Source of the DNA: Bacteroidota bacterium
Lineage (GTDB): Bacteria; Bacteroidota; Bacteroidia; Chitinophagales; Chitinophagaceae
Assembly: GCA_025361325.1 (NCBI GenBank)
Contig: JANYAL010000166.1
Span: forward strand, 1 to 9,523
Reading direction: 5' to 3'
DNA: 9,523 bases
Both the position numbers and the translations under genes were made by a program. The notes below the pieces were generated by a model. It ran no database searches, was not told the DNA's origin, and worked only from the letters and a program-made list of their open reading frames with translations. Numbering within the stretch: the stretch's first letter is position 1; each line of letters begins with the position of its first letter. This document shows, piece after piece, positions 1 to 6,344 of the stretch.

Positions 1-58
1 ACGCTGTATCTACGTTATATCTACGCTAATTAGCGTAGATATAACGTAGATACAGCGT
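1..58. repeat. Perfect 58-bp palindrome built from 11-bp units
   Basis: Bases 1-58 equal their own reverse complement at every position; the centre lies between 29 and 30. Each arm holds two tandem copies of the 11-bp unit TATCTACG(T/C)TA, at 7-17 and 18-28, mirrored at 31-41 and 42-52. Bases 1-6 (ACGCTG) resemble the end of a third unit, so the structure may continue left of the window. As RNA it would form a very long uninterrupted stem. It begins 90 bases beyond the stop codon of the minus-strand epimerase gene and could serve as its transcription terminator, but no T-run is visible on the side that can be seen. A phased protein-binding array or a dispersed genomic repeat are the alternatives. 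The palindrome is certain; its role is not. Confidence 0.85.
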
Positions 59-148
59 AGAAAGAGGCATAACAACAGTTTCCAGTTATAATACAGCATA
101 TACTTTGCCGCTTAACTATGATGAAATGAATACCCCGGAAAGAAAAGG

Positions 149-1168
149 TCAGAAATGTACACCCGTGATGCCGAGTCCGGGGGTGTTTTGCAGGTAAATG
201 ATCCTTCCATAATTGAAGGTCTGGCCGGCCGCGATGTCCTCCGCTAAAAGCAGTGGGCCGTCCATATCCACATGGTCCAGCAAAGGCGCCAGTTGGGCGA
301 TGGCAGCATTGCCAATGGAACTTTCGTTCATGCAGCCTACCATCACTTGTAGGTTGAGTTCCCGGGCGCGGGCGATCATGCGCCTGGCGGGGGTGATGCC
401 GCTGCACTTGGTGAGTTTGATATTGATGCCGTGAAAATGGTCTTTGCACCTGTCCACGTCCTGCTCGGCCACACAGGATTCGTCTGCGAAAAGCGGTAGG
501 GGTGATTGCACATACAGGGTCTTCATACCATCCCAGTTGTCTTTTGAGAGCGGTTGCTCCACCAGTTCCACACCCAGTTCTTTGAGAAGCGGTATCTTAT
601 GCAGGGCCTGTTCCAGGGTCCAGCCTGCATTGGCATCTACCCGGAATACGGCGTTGGTATGTTTCCTGAGTTCGGTTACCATCTCGATATCATTCTCCAC
701 CCCTACTTTGATCTTATAGATGGGCCAGGGTTTTTCGGCCAGTTTCTCCACCATCTTTTCAATGGTATCGATGCCGATGGTATAATCCGTAACGGGCGCC
801 TGGGCAGTATCAAGTTCCCATAGCTCATAGAGCTGCTTCCCTTTCAGCTTTCCGTAGAGGTCCCAGCCCGCCATATCGAGTGCACAAACCAGGAATGGAT
901 TAGCGGGGAACAGGTGATGCAGGTAATGCCAGTACCTTTCGGGGTCAGAGAATGCGAATTTCTCTATGAATGTTCGTTTGGTTTCCAGATCGGTGGCCAT
1001 CTTCTCTACAGGTATATTATAATAGGCAATAGCCGGCGCTTCGCCGTAACCGGTAATGCCCATGAATTCCAGTTCAACCACAAAACTAGGCTGGTGTGTC
1101 TTGGTTCCCCGCGAGATCGTGAAGGGGTACCGGAAGGGAAGATTGTATATTTTGTAACGAACTTTCAT
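149..1168 (-). CDS. Dipeptide epimerase (L-Ala-D/L-Glu type), enolase superfamily
   Basis: A 339-residue cytosolic enzyme of the muconate-lactonizing subgroup of the enolase superfamily, of normal family length. It has the N-terminal capping domain (about 1-120) and a barrel with all expected catalytic residues. These are the KxK motif (K152 and K154 in YKIKVG), Mg ligands D178 (VDAN), E204 (VEQP) and D229 (ADES), and the opposing acid/base lysine K251 (NIKL). The DMD at 301-303 on the last strand fits the DxD motif that binds the dipeptide amino group in Ala-Glu epimerases and argues against muconate or succinylbenzoate enzymes. The family role is to interconvert L-Ala-D-Glu and L-Ala-L-Glu during reuse of murein peptides; the exact dipeptide cannot be read from sequence. 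The gene follows malQ by 43 bases with no visible terminator between, so it is probably co-transcribed. No Shine-Dalgarno precedes the ATG; the leader is AT-rich. Confidence 0.9.
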   Translation of the reverse strand: MKVRYKIYNLPFRYPFTISRGTKTHQPSFVVELEFMGITGYGEAPAIAYYNIPVEKMATDLETKRTFIEKFAFSDPERYWHYLHHLFPANPFLVCALDMAGWDLYGKLKGKQLYELWELDTAQAPVTDYTIGIDTIEKMVEKLAEKPWPIYKIKVGVENDIEMVTELRKHTNAVFRVDANAGWTLEQALHKIPLLKELGVELVEQPLSKDNWDGMKTLYVQSPLPLFADESCVAEQDVDRCKDHFHGINIKLTKCSGITPARRMIARARELNLQVMVGCMNESSIGNAAIAQLAPLLDHVDMDGPLLLAEDIAAGQTFNYGRIIYLQNTPGLGITGVHF

Positions 1169-1211
1169 TTATATAATTATAGACTTAAGGCACTCAGGCA
1201 TTAAGAAAACG

Positions 1212-3899
1212 CTATCGCCCTGCGGACTTTATATACCCCTTTAACTCTTCATTGAAATCATGCTGTTTCACCAGGTCTTCCAGGTTCATGTGCATGCGGT
1301 AGTTCCAGTAATGATCGGGATCTGATGGCAGGTTGATCCTTTCTTCGTTCGGGTCCTGGCGGCGCAGTTTGCCATCCATGCCCAGGAGGTCCTGCAGCTG
1401 GAATATACTCCACATGGCGGGAGAATAGAGGTGCATGAGCAGGATCTCCTTATTGATCCATGGTTCGCAATATACCGGTGGTTCACCTACCTTCCCCATC
1501 TGTACATTATAAAAGTGCCGGATAAGGATACGGTCTTCTTCCCACCATCCCCGGATGGTACTCATATCATGGGTGGAGGGAGACACTACACTGAGGTAGG
1601 GTGCATCATTGGGATGAAAGAATTCGTCCGTTTCCTTTTTGGGCATCCGCTGTATCTCCAGGCTCAGGATGCCCAGTTTTTTCATCACTTCGGGTACGCA
1701 ATGGGGTACCATACCAAGGTCTTCCCCGCAAACCAGCATCTGTGTGCTTCGTTTGAGCCCGGGTAATTTATTCAACGCTTCCCTGCGCCATAAGTCATCC
1801 TGGCGCCTGAAGAAATAATCTACATATAGTTCGCTCAACTGCTTTTTGCTGTATTCGTCCAGGCTACGGAAGGAGGAAGTCTGCTCCATACCAAACCGGA
1901 AATGGAATTCCTGCCCGGAAGCATTTTCTGCTTCGAACAGGATCACATTGCTCAACAGGTAAAACAGGCCTTGTTTGATGTCATTGCGCGGTTCGGGCAG
2001 TGCGGAGAACCAGGCCTCTATCTTTCGCTGGGTATTGAAATCTTCCTTGAATTCGTAACCGTTGAAGAAATCCTTCCGGACCTCCTCAATTGCATCACCA
2101 AAACTGCTTTGCAGGATGCTTTCCGTAATATACGGCCGGGTATAGCGGTGGAGGTCGAATGATATCCTCCGCTCAAAAAGTTCGTTGATGCGCACCGGTA
2201 TGGCGGGAACAAAGCGGCCCATGATCCCTTCCACGGAATGCCAGGGTATGCTCCAGATACGGAAAAAGCCCAGTATATGGTCTATTCGGAAGGCATCAAA
2301 ATAACTGTTCATCTGGGCAAAGCGTCTACGCCACCAGCTGAAATCATCCTGCTGCATGGCTGCCCAGTTATAGGTTGGAAACCCCCAGTTTTGTCCTTTA
2401 ACGGTGAAGGCATCGGGCGGCGCACCGGCCTGTTCTTCCATGTGAAAGAGGCCGGGTTCCATCCACGCGTCTACGCTGTTGCGGTAAATGCCGATGGGGA
2501 TATCGCCTTTTACGATCACCCCGTTGCGGTGGGCATATTCTGTGGCGCCTTTGAGTTGCAGGTGCAGGTGGTACTGGATGAAATAGTGCAGGGCGATTTC
2601 GTCAAAGTGTTTCTGGCCCGGGCTCACGAGGCGCTGAATAGCCGTTTCATCATAGCTGCTGTTGCTTCGCCAGTCATTGAATTCGGAAGTTCCATATTTA
2701 TCGCGCAGGTAACAGAAGGCGGCATAGGGCACCAGCCAGTGACGGTTCTGCGCAAAGAAATCGATATAGGCCCTGTCGTTACGAAATGTATCTTTTTGTG
2801 CCTGGTAAAGTTCCCGCAAAGCGTATAGCTTGAATTTCATCACCTGCTCATAATCTACACCGGGCAGTTCATTGAGCTGTTGCTGTTTCCTGTACAGGGG
2901 TTTTATGATGGATGCCCCTGCCGATCCCGCTACGGCCTCCAGGCTGATGTAGAGGGGATGCAGGGCAAAAGCGGAGATGGCTGAATAGGGATAGGAATCC
3001 CTGCGGGTATGTGTAGCCGTGGTATCATTGACGGGCAGGAGTTGTATCAGCTTGAGACCGGCTTTCTTTGCCCAGTCCACCAGCAGGTTCAGGTCGGTGA
3101 ACTCACCTATGCCGAAACTCCTTTTGCTGCGCAGGCTGAACACGGGTATGGCCACACCCGCTCCTTTCCAGTTTCCGGACTGCACCTGCAGGAAGCCATC
3201 CTGGAGGATGGTAAAGCTATTGGCATCACCTGCGGCGGGTATGCTCCGGTTACTGCCTGTTTCAAAACCGGTGAAGGACTTCCCGCGTGCAGAACAGGTA
3301 CCGTATTTGTAGGCCAGGGGAAATATGGCTTTTGACAGGTCGAGCCTGGCGGTCCACCAGTTACCTTCTTTTTTTAGCAATATGGGTTTTATCTTGTCCC
3401 AGTCGTTGAATACTTTTCCGGAGCCGCTGATGCATACCACATCGTCTTTACCCAGCAGGGGCGCTTTCACTTTGAATTCGTGCGTATAGGATCCGGCATC
3501 TGATTTGAGCGGCCTGGTCTGCAGCCGGTATCTGCCTTGTTGAAGCAACACCTCCTGGAACGGGGCGCTGGAGAACACGTTCTGTATCCCGGCAGCATCA
3601 TTCCAGGTATCATATACAAAAAGGCTGTCTACGGTCAGATCTTTCATCACGATCTCCCGGTCATCCCTATACTCCATCACCTCGGCCTCATGAGTCCCGC
3701 GCAGCAGGTATGTATATTGCAAAGCTTCGGTCTTTTTAGTGACCGGGATCTCTGCAGTACCCTCCCATAGATCTGCAGTGAGGTATTTCAGCGGAAATGC
3801 CTTTGCAGTAATACCATTACCCAGTAACGGATGATTGCCGGAAACAAAAAGGGTCTGGCCAAAACGCGAAGCATAACGTAAATAGAAATGAATGGTCAT
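1212..3899 (-). CDS. malQ: 4-alpha-glucanotransferase (amylomaltase), GH77 with two CBM20-like domains
   Basis: Transfers alpha-1,4-glucan segments between maltodextrins, or to glucose, in the cytoplasm during maltose, starch or glycogen turnover. Numbering from the ATG at 3899 gives 895 residues: a first CBM20-like domain (about 1-100), a second (about 138-235, with the WD at 167-168 and WW at 181-182), then GH77 (about 245-890). Catalytic residues are all present: nucleophile D540 in FRIDH, acid/base E726 in CGEDLG, stabiliser D778 in STHD. The 186-residue gap between D540 and E726 is far longer than in short amylomaltases and matches the insertion of plant DPE2 and related bacterial enzymes. 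The first CBM20 has LGNG where the family often has LGxW, so it may bind sugar weakly. The frame is open upstream to a TTG at 3953, but family similarity begins at MTIHFYLRYA and promoter-like boxes lie at 3921-3953, so 3899 is preferred. Confidence 0.95.
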   Translation of the reverse strand: MTIHFYLRYASRFGQTLFVSGNHPLLGNGITAKAFPLKYLTADLWEGTAEIPVTKKTEALQYTYLLRGTHEAEVMEYRDDREIVMKDLTVDSLFVYDTWNDAAGIQNVFSSAPFQEVLLQQGRYRLQTRPLKSDAGSYTHEFKVKAPLLGKDDVVCISGSGKVFNDWDKIKPILLKKEGNWWTARLDLSKAIFPLAYKYGTCSARGKSFTGFETGSNRSIPAAGDANSFTILQDGFLQVQSGNWKGAGVAIPVFSLRSKRSFGIGEFTDLNLLVDWAKKAGLKLIQLLPVNDTTATHTRRDSYPYSAISAFALHPLYISLEAVAGSAGASIIKPLYRKQQQLNELPGVDYEQVMKFKLYALRELYQAQKDTFRNDRAYIDFFAQNRHWLVPYAAFCYLRDKYGTSEFNDWRSNSSYDETAIQRLVSPGQKHFDEIALHYFIQYHLHLQLKGATEYAHRNGVIVKGDIPIGIYRNSVDAWMEPGLFHMEEQAGAPPDAFTVKGQNWGFPTYNWAAMQQDDFSWWRRRFAQMNSYFDAFRIDHILGFFRIWSIPWHSVEGIMGRFVPAIPVRINELFERRISFDLHRYTRPYITESILQSSFGDAIEEVRKDFFNGYEFKEDFNTQRKIEAWFSALPEPRNDIKQGLFYLLSNVILFEAENASGQEFHFRFGMEQTSSFRSLDEYSKKQLSELYVDYFFRRQDDLWRREALNKLPGLKRSTQMLVCGEDLGMVPHCVPEVMKKLGILSLEIQRMPKKETDEFFHPNDAPYLSVVSPSTHDMSTIRGWWEEDRILIRHFYNVQMGKVGEPPVYCEPWINKEILLMHLYSPAMWSIFQLQDLLGMDGKLRRQDPNEERINLPSDPDHYWNYRMHMNLEDLVKQHDFNEELKGYIKSAGR

Positions 3900-3920
3900 C
3901 TGTAGCAAGTTATCGAACGG

Positions 3921-3953
3921 CAATATAAACTCTTTACAGAAAATTTTACACAA
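3921..3953 (-). promoter_or_regulatory. Possible malQ promoter
   Basis: On the minus strand a TTG (3953-3951) is followed after 23 bases by TATATTG (3927-3921), a loose match to the Bacteroidota pattern TTTG / TAnnTTTG. It would start a transcript about 15-20 bases before the preferred malQ ATG at 3899. The spacing is at the long end and the downstream box is imperfect, so this is weak evidence. If real, it excludes the upstream TTG start of malQ. Confidence 0.28.
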
Positions 3954-3968
3954 CCACTGAATAAAAAC

Positions 3969-3997
3969 TTGCGATTATTCCATCTGTCTTATATTTG
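3969..3997 (+). promoter_or_regulatory. Bacteroidota-type promoter of the small membrane-peptide gene
   Basis: TTG at 3969-3971 and an exact TAnnTTTG box (TATATTTG, 3990-3997) are separated by 18 bases, close to the consensus spacing for the main Bacteroidota sigma factor. The box ends only 13 bases before the ATG at 4011, so the expected transcript would have a leader of about ten bases or less. It is the best promoter match in the window and points away from malQ. Confidence 0.6.
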
Positions 3998-4031
3998 CAA
4001 AAAAATCGGAATGGAAACAGCAAAAAAATCG
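3997..4031 (+). repeat. 12-bp direct repeat flanking a start codon
   Basis: GCAAAAAAATCG occurs at 3997-4008 and again at 4020-4031, 23 bases apart, on either side of the ATG at 4011. The second copy encodes part of the lysine pair and following residues of the small peptide. The match is exact, but half of it is a run of A, so chance is possible. Confidence 0.55.
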
Positions 4032-4166
4032 ACCGGCCTCTTCTGGATATTGTTCCTGGTCTCCCTCGTGGCTTTCTATTTTGTTTACAAGGTTGGGGGC
4101 GGTTATGTCTCAATGGTATTGCCTTTCAATGTCACCTTCCTTGCGAAGGCGCTCGACATCATGTAA
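4011..4166 (+). CDS. Small membrane protein, 51 residues, function unknown
   Basis: I do not recognise a named family. The 51-residue product has a short polar, lysine-containing start (METAKKSTG), one clear membrane helix at about 10-26 (FWILFLVSLVAFYFVY), then KVGGGY and a second, weaker hydrophobic stretch at about 33-47. It probably sits in the inner membrane with the lysine-bearing N terminus in the cytoplasm. The frame is open from 3969, but the ATG at 4011 is chosen because the upstream codons overlap the promoter boxes at 3969-3997 and give a non-hydrophobic extension. It is the only plus-strand gene here. It diverges from malQ (111 bases between starts) and converges on the outer-membrane protein gene. 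No Shine-Dalgarno is visible. The good promoter and sensible topology support a real gene; the short length limits confidence. Confidence 0.65.
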   Translation: METAKKSTGLFWILFLVSLVAFYFVYKVGGGYVSMVLPFNVTFLAKALDIM

Positions 4167-4332
4167 AGTATATCTAACTAGTTATTATTAGCCGGGAAGA
4201 CAGTACGGCCAAAACTATATTCCATTACCTTTCGATCTATAATGACTTGCCCTCTTACCGGCCTATATTCCTTAGCTTAGTTTTGAGAAAATTTCTGGTT
4301 CCTTTTCAGACTAATCCTTCATGTGTGTTGCA
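4167..4332. other. Convergent intergenic region without a clear terminator
   Basis: This 166-base gap lies between two converging genes, so terminators are expected on both strands. I see only a 10-bp palindrome, TAACTAGTTA (4175-4184), two copies of TATATTCC, and a distant aaaacta / tagtttt pair (4211-4217 and 4277-4283). None forms a good GC-rich stem with a T-run. No coding potential is evident. Confidence 0.5.
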
Positions 4333-6165
4333 TTACTGAATGTCGGTGATCACATCGGGCCTTGAAATGTATGTACTCTTGTATGCGAAGCGTATATTGC
4401 TGCTCAGGTCTATCTTAAAGCTGGTCATATCACCTGCGGTACGGGGAATGCAGTATAATTTCAATTCGATGGTGCCAAAGACCAGGTTCTCATTACGGGT
4501 ACGCACACCACCTCCGAATGCATAGTACAGGTCGCTTTTGTCCAGGTTGCTACGGGAAGGCTTCAGCAGGCATAAGTCTGAGAAAATAAAGGGTGCCAGG
4601 CGGAAACCCAGGGTCTTATGGGTATTGTAGAATACCAGCTCCGAGCGGATCGTCGTCCTCAGGTCAGAACCGGAGAGACCGCTGTTATAATAGGGAAGGC
4701 CATAAACGCTGTTCAGGTAGAGGGGGGCATCCAGGTTGGGATTCACCTGGGCCGCAATGCCGGTATTGATGAAGATGCGTGAAAACCAGGTTTTATTCAA
4801 TTTATATAACCGTGTAAAATGCTCCATGTTGAACAACATGTTCACGTCCTCAAAATGTTTCCTATTAAAAAATCCCCCCAGGCGCATGGTAAAGTTGCTG
4901 AAGAAACCCTTTTTATCAAATTTGGAAAAGCCTGCATCTATACCGGCATAAGGCCTGCGGTTATCCAGTTTATTAATGTAGCCCCCTGTAAAGGCAAGTG
5001 AAAATCCAACAGGAACATCCTCTCCCCTGCCGAAACCGTAAATAAAATTGGTCTTGTAAAAGGTTTTCCGGAATATATTGAAGGAAGCGAGGCCGCCGGT
5101 GAAATCGGTGAACCGGAAATCAAAAAAATTCTTGTTCTTCAAAGGCTGATCAAAATAACGCTGGGTGAATAAACGCAGGGCTATGAACCGGTGTATGCTG
5201 ATTTCCTTATTGGCATAGAGCAGTCTTTTACTGTCGAGGCTATACCCCAGCCATGCGTCAATATTGTAATACCGGTACCGGTAATCGGACTTGTATAAGG
5301 AGTCGGGCAGGTAGTCGTTGCTGGTCTTGAAATAGGCTGCAGCAATGGACCAGGTGGCCGGAATGAATGGGGTGATCAGTGGCCTCTCGATCCGGGTGTA
5401 GATGCTGGTCTCTTCGTGTCTGCCACTGTTGAATGCGGGCGAATAATCCAGAAAGCCGGTAGTCCAGTCTACGAACTTGCCCGAAATATTACGTCGAACG
5501 ATCTCGGCGCCAACACCGTGTTGCGGTTCTCGCTGCTTTTCATAATAGGTACTTACCTGAACCCGGCTGCCTGAACCTGCAAAGTTTTCATCTTTCAGCT
5601 CAACCCTTCCTCTGTTGATGTCATCAATGGCCAGTTTTATACCAATTGAAAAGATGTCCTTGGTTAGCACCACCACATCCACGGAATCCCTGCTGTTATC
5701 GGCGTAATCCATCAGTATGCGGGCGTCCTGGAGGAAGACCAGCGAGCGTAGGTAGCGTTCATTTTCTGCAAGCAGGTTAGGATATACTTTATCCCCTTCC
5801 CGGAAAAAGAGGTTACGCTCAATGGTATGTTCGGAGGAGTTACGGTGAAAGAGTTTTGCGATGGAATTGCCAAGGCTTTTTTTGATGACCCCTGTATCGT
5901 ATATATTGTGGTCGAACCCAACACGAACGAGGTCGATATACCGTATTATCTTCCCCTTGAATTTCAGGAACTGGTTCTCTACTTTTACCGGCTGGATTTC
6001 AGGTGATGACCCAGAGATCATCTTTCCCAGTTTGCCAAAGAGGCCTTTCTTCTTGGCGAGAAAAAAAGTATCGGCATTATCGGGGACCTGTTGTGACCTG
6101 GCTTCGTTGGGGGAATATACAAGCATACAAAAGAAGCATACCGCAACGAGAACTTTGGACTGCAT
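4333..6165 (-). CDS. Outer-membrane beta-barrel protein with one POTRA-like region (Omp85/BamA-like)
   Basis: A 610-residue exported protein. Residues 1-25 form a signal peptide: a short charged start, the hydrophobic VLVAVCFFCMLVY, then a cleavage region around EARSQQ. A basic stretch (KKKGLFGKLGK, 38-48) follows. Residues about 70-175 look like a POTRA domain, with FREGD, NERYLRSLVFLQDARI and a VDVVVLTKD strand, the pattern seen just before Omp85 barrels. From about 195 to the end, alternating strands rich in Tyr, Phe and Gly with aromatic girdles indicate an outer-membrane barrel. With only one POTRA region it is too short to be the main BamA. A TamA-like assembly factor or a lineage-specific Omp85 relative fits better. 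The cargo or partner is unknown, and no lipoprotein or TamB-like gene is adjacent. It has its own promoter-like boxes (6201-6230) and is separated from dnaK by a terminator. Family placement is by pattern, not by alignment. Confidence 0.7.
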   Translation of the reverse strand: MQSKVLVAVCFFCMLVYSPNEARSQQVPDNADTFFLAKKKGLFGKLGKMISGSSPEIQPVKVENQFLKFKGKIIRYIDLVRVGFDHNIYDTGVIKKSLGNSIAKLFHRNSSEHTIERNLFFREGDKVYPNLLAENERYLRSLVFLQDARILMDYADNSRDSVDVVVLTKDIFSIGIKLAIDDINRGRVELKDENFAGSGSRVQVSTYYEKQREPQHGVGAEIVRRNISGKFVDWTTGFLDYSPAFNSGRHEETSIYTRIERPLITPFIPATWSIAAAYFKTSNDYLPDSLYKSDYRYRYYNIDAWLGYSLDSKRLLYANKEISIHRFIALRLFTQRYFDQPLKNKNFFDFRFTDFTGGLASFNIFRKTFYKTNFIYGFGRGEDVPVGFSLAFTGGYINKLDNRRPYAGIDAGFSKFDKKGFFSNFTMRLGGFFNRKHFEDVNMLFNMEHFTRLYKLNKTWFSRIFINTGIAAQVNPNLDAPLYLNSVYGLPYYNSGLSGSDLRTTIRSELVFYNTHKTLGFRLAPFIFSDLCLLKPSRSNLDKSDLYYAFGGGVRTRNENLVFGTIELKLYCIPRTAGDMTSFKIDLSSNIRFAYKSTYISRPDVITDIQ

Positions 6166-6200
6166 ATGATATCAGCATTTTAAAGCATAAACTCGTACTA

Positions 6201-6230
6201 TAAAGGTATTGAATTGAGCGGATAATGCAA
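6201..6230 (-). promoter_or_regulatory. Probable promoter of the outer-membrane protein gene
   Basis: On the minus strand TTG (6230-6228) is followed after exactly 19 bases by TACCTTTA (6208-6201), which differs from TAnnTTTG only in its last base. The predicted leader to the ATG at 6165 is about 30 bases. It lies between the dnaK terminator and the gene, as expected for a separate transcription unit. Confidence 0.5.
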
Positions 6231-6265
6231 GTGAATGAAGTGTTTTCGTATTCAGGGAAAGTGAT

Positions 6266-6307
6266 GAAACAAACAGACCCATGCAATTGCATGGGTCTGT
6301 TTGTTTC
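6266..6307. terminator. Bidirectional intrinsic terminator after dnaK
   Basis: Bases 6266-6307 form a perfect 42-bp palindrome centred between 6286 and 6287. The GC-rich core is CAGACCCATGCA paired with TGCATGGGTCTG. The flanks AAACAAA and TTTGTTT give a T-rich 3' side on either strand. It begins 38 bases after the dnaK stop codon and ends upstream of the promoter of the next gene, so it should close the dnaK transcript and insulate the outer-membrane protein gene. No plus-strand gene ends here. Confidence 0.85.
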
Positions 6308-6344
6308 CATTATTATATTAAACCTAAAGCGTGATGCCGCCGTA

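Noticed and set aside
30..449. Minus-strand frame of 139 codons overlapping the epimerase C terminus and the left palindrome
   Set aside because: It overlaps the epimerase in another frame, and its translation is rich in Arg, His and Pro, as expected of an out-of-frame reading.
2238..2828. Plus-strand open frame of 196 codons opposite malQ
   Set aside because: It lies wholly opposite the GH77 catalytic domain, and no domain or signal is recognisable in its translation.
3900..3953. N-terminal extension of malQ by 18 residues from a TTG codon
   Set aside because: The extension is not similar to the start of a CBM20 domain, uses a rare start codon, and overlaps promoter-like boxes. The ATG at 3899 begins exactly where family similarity begins.
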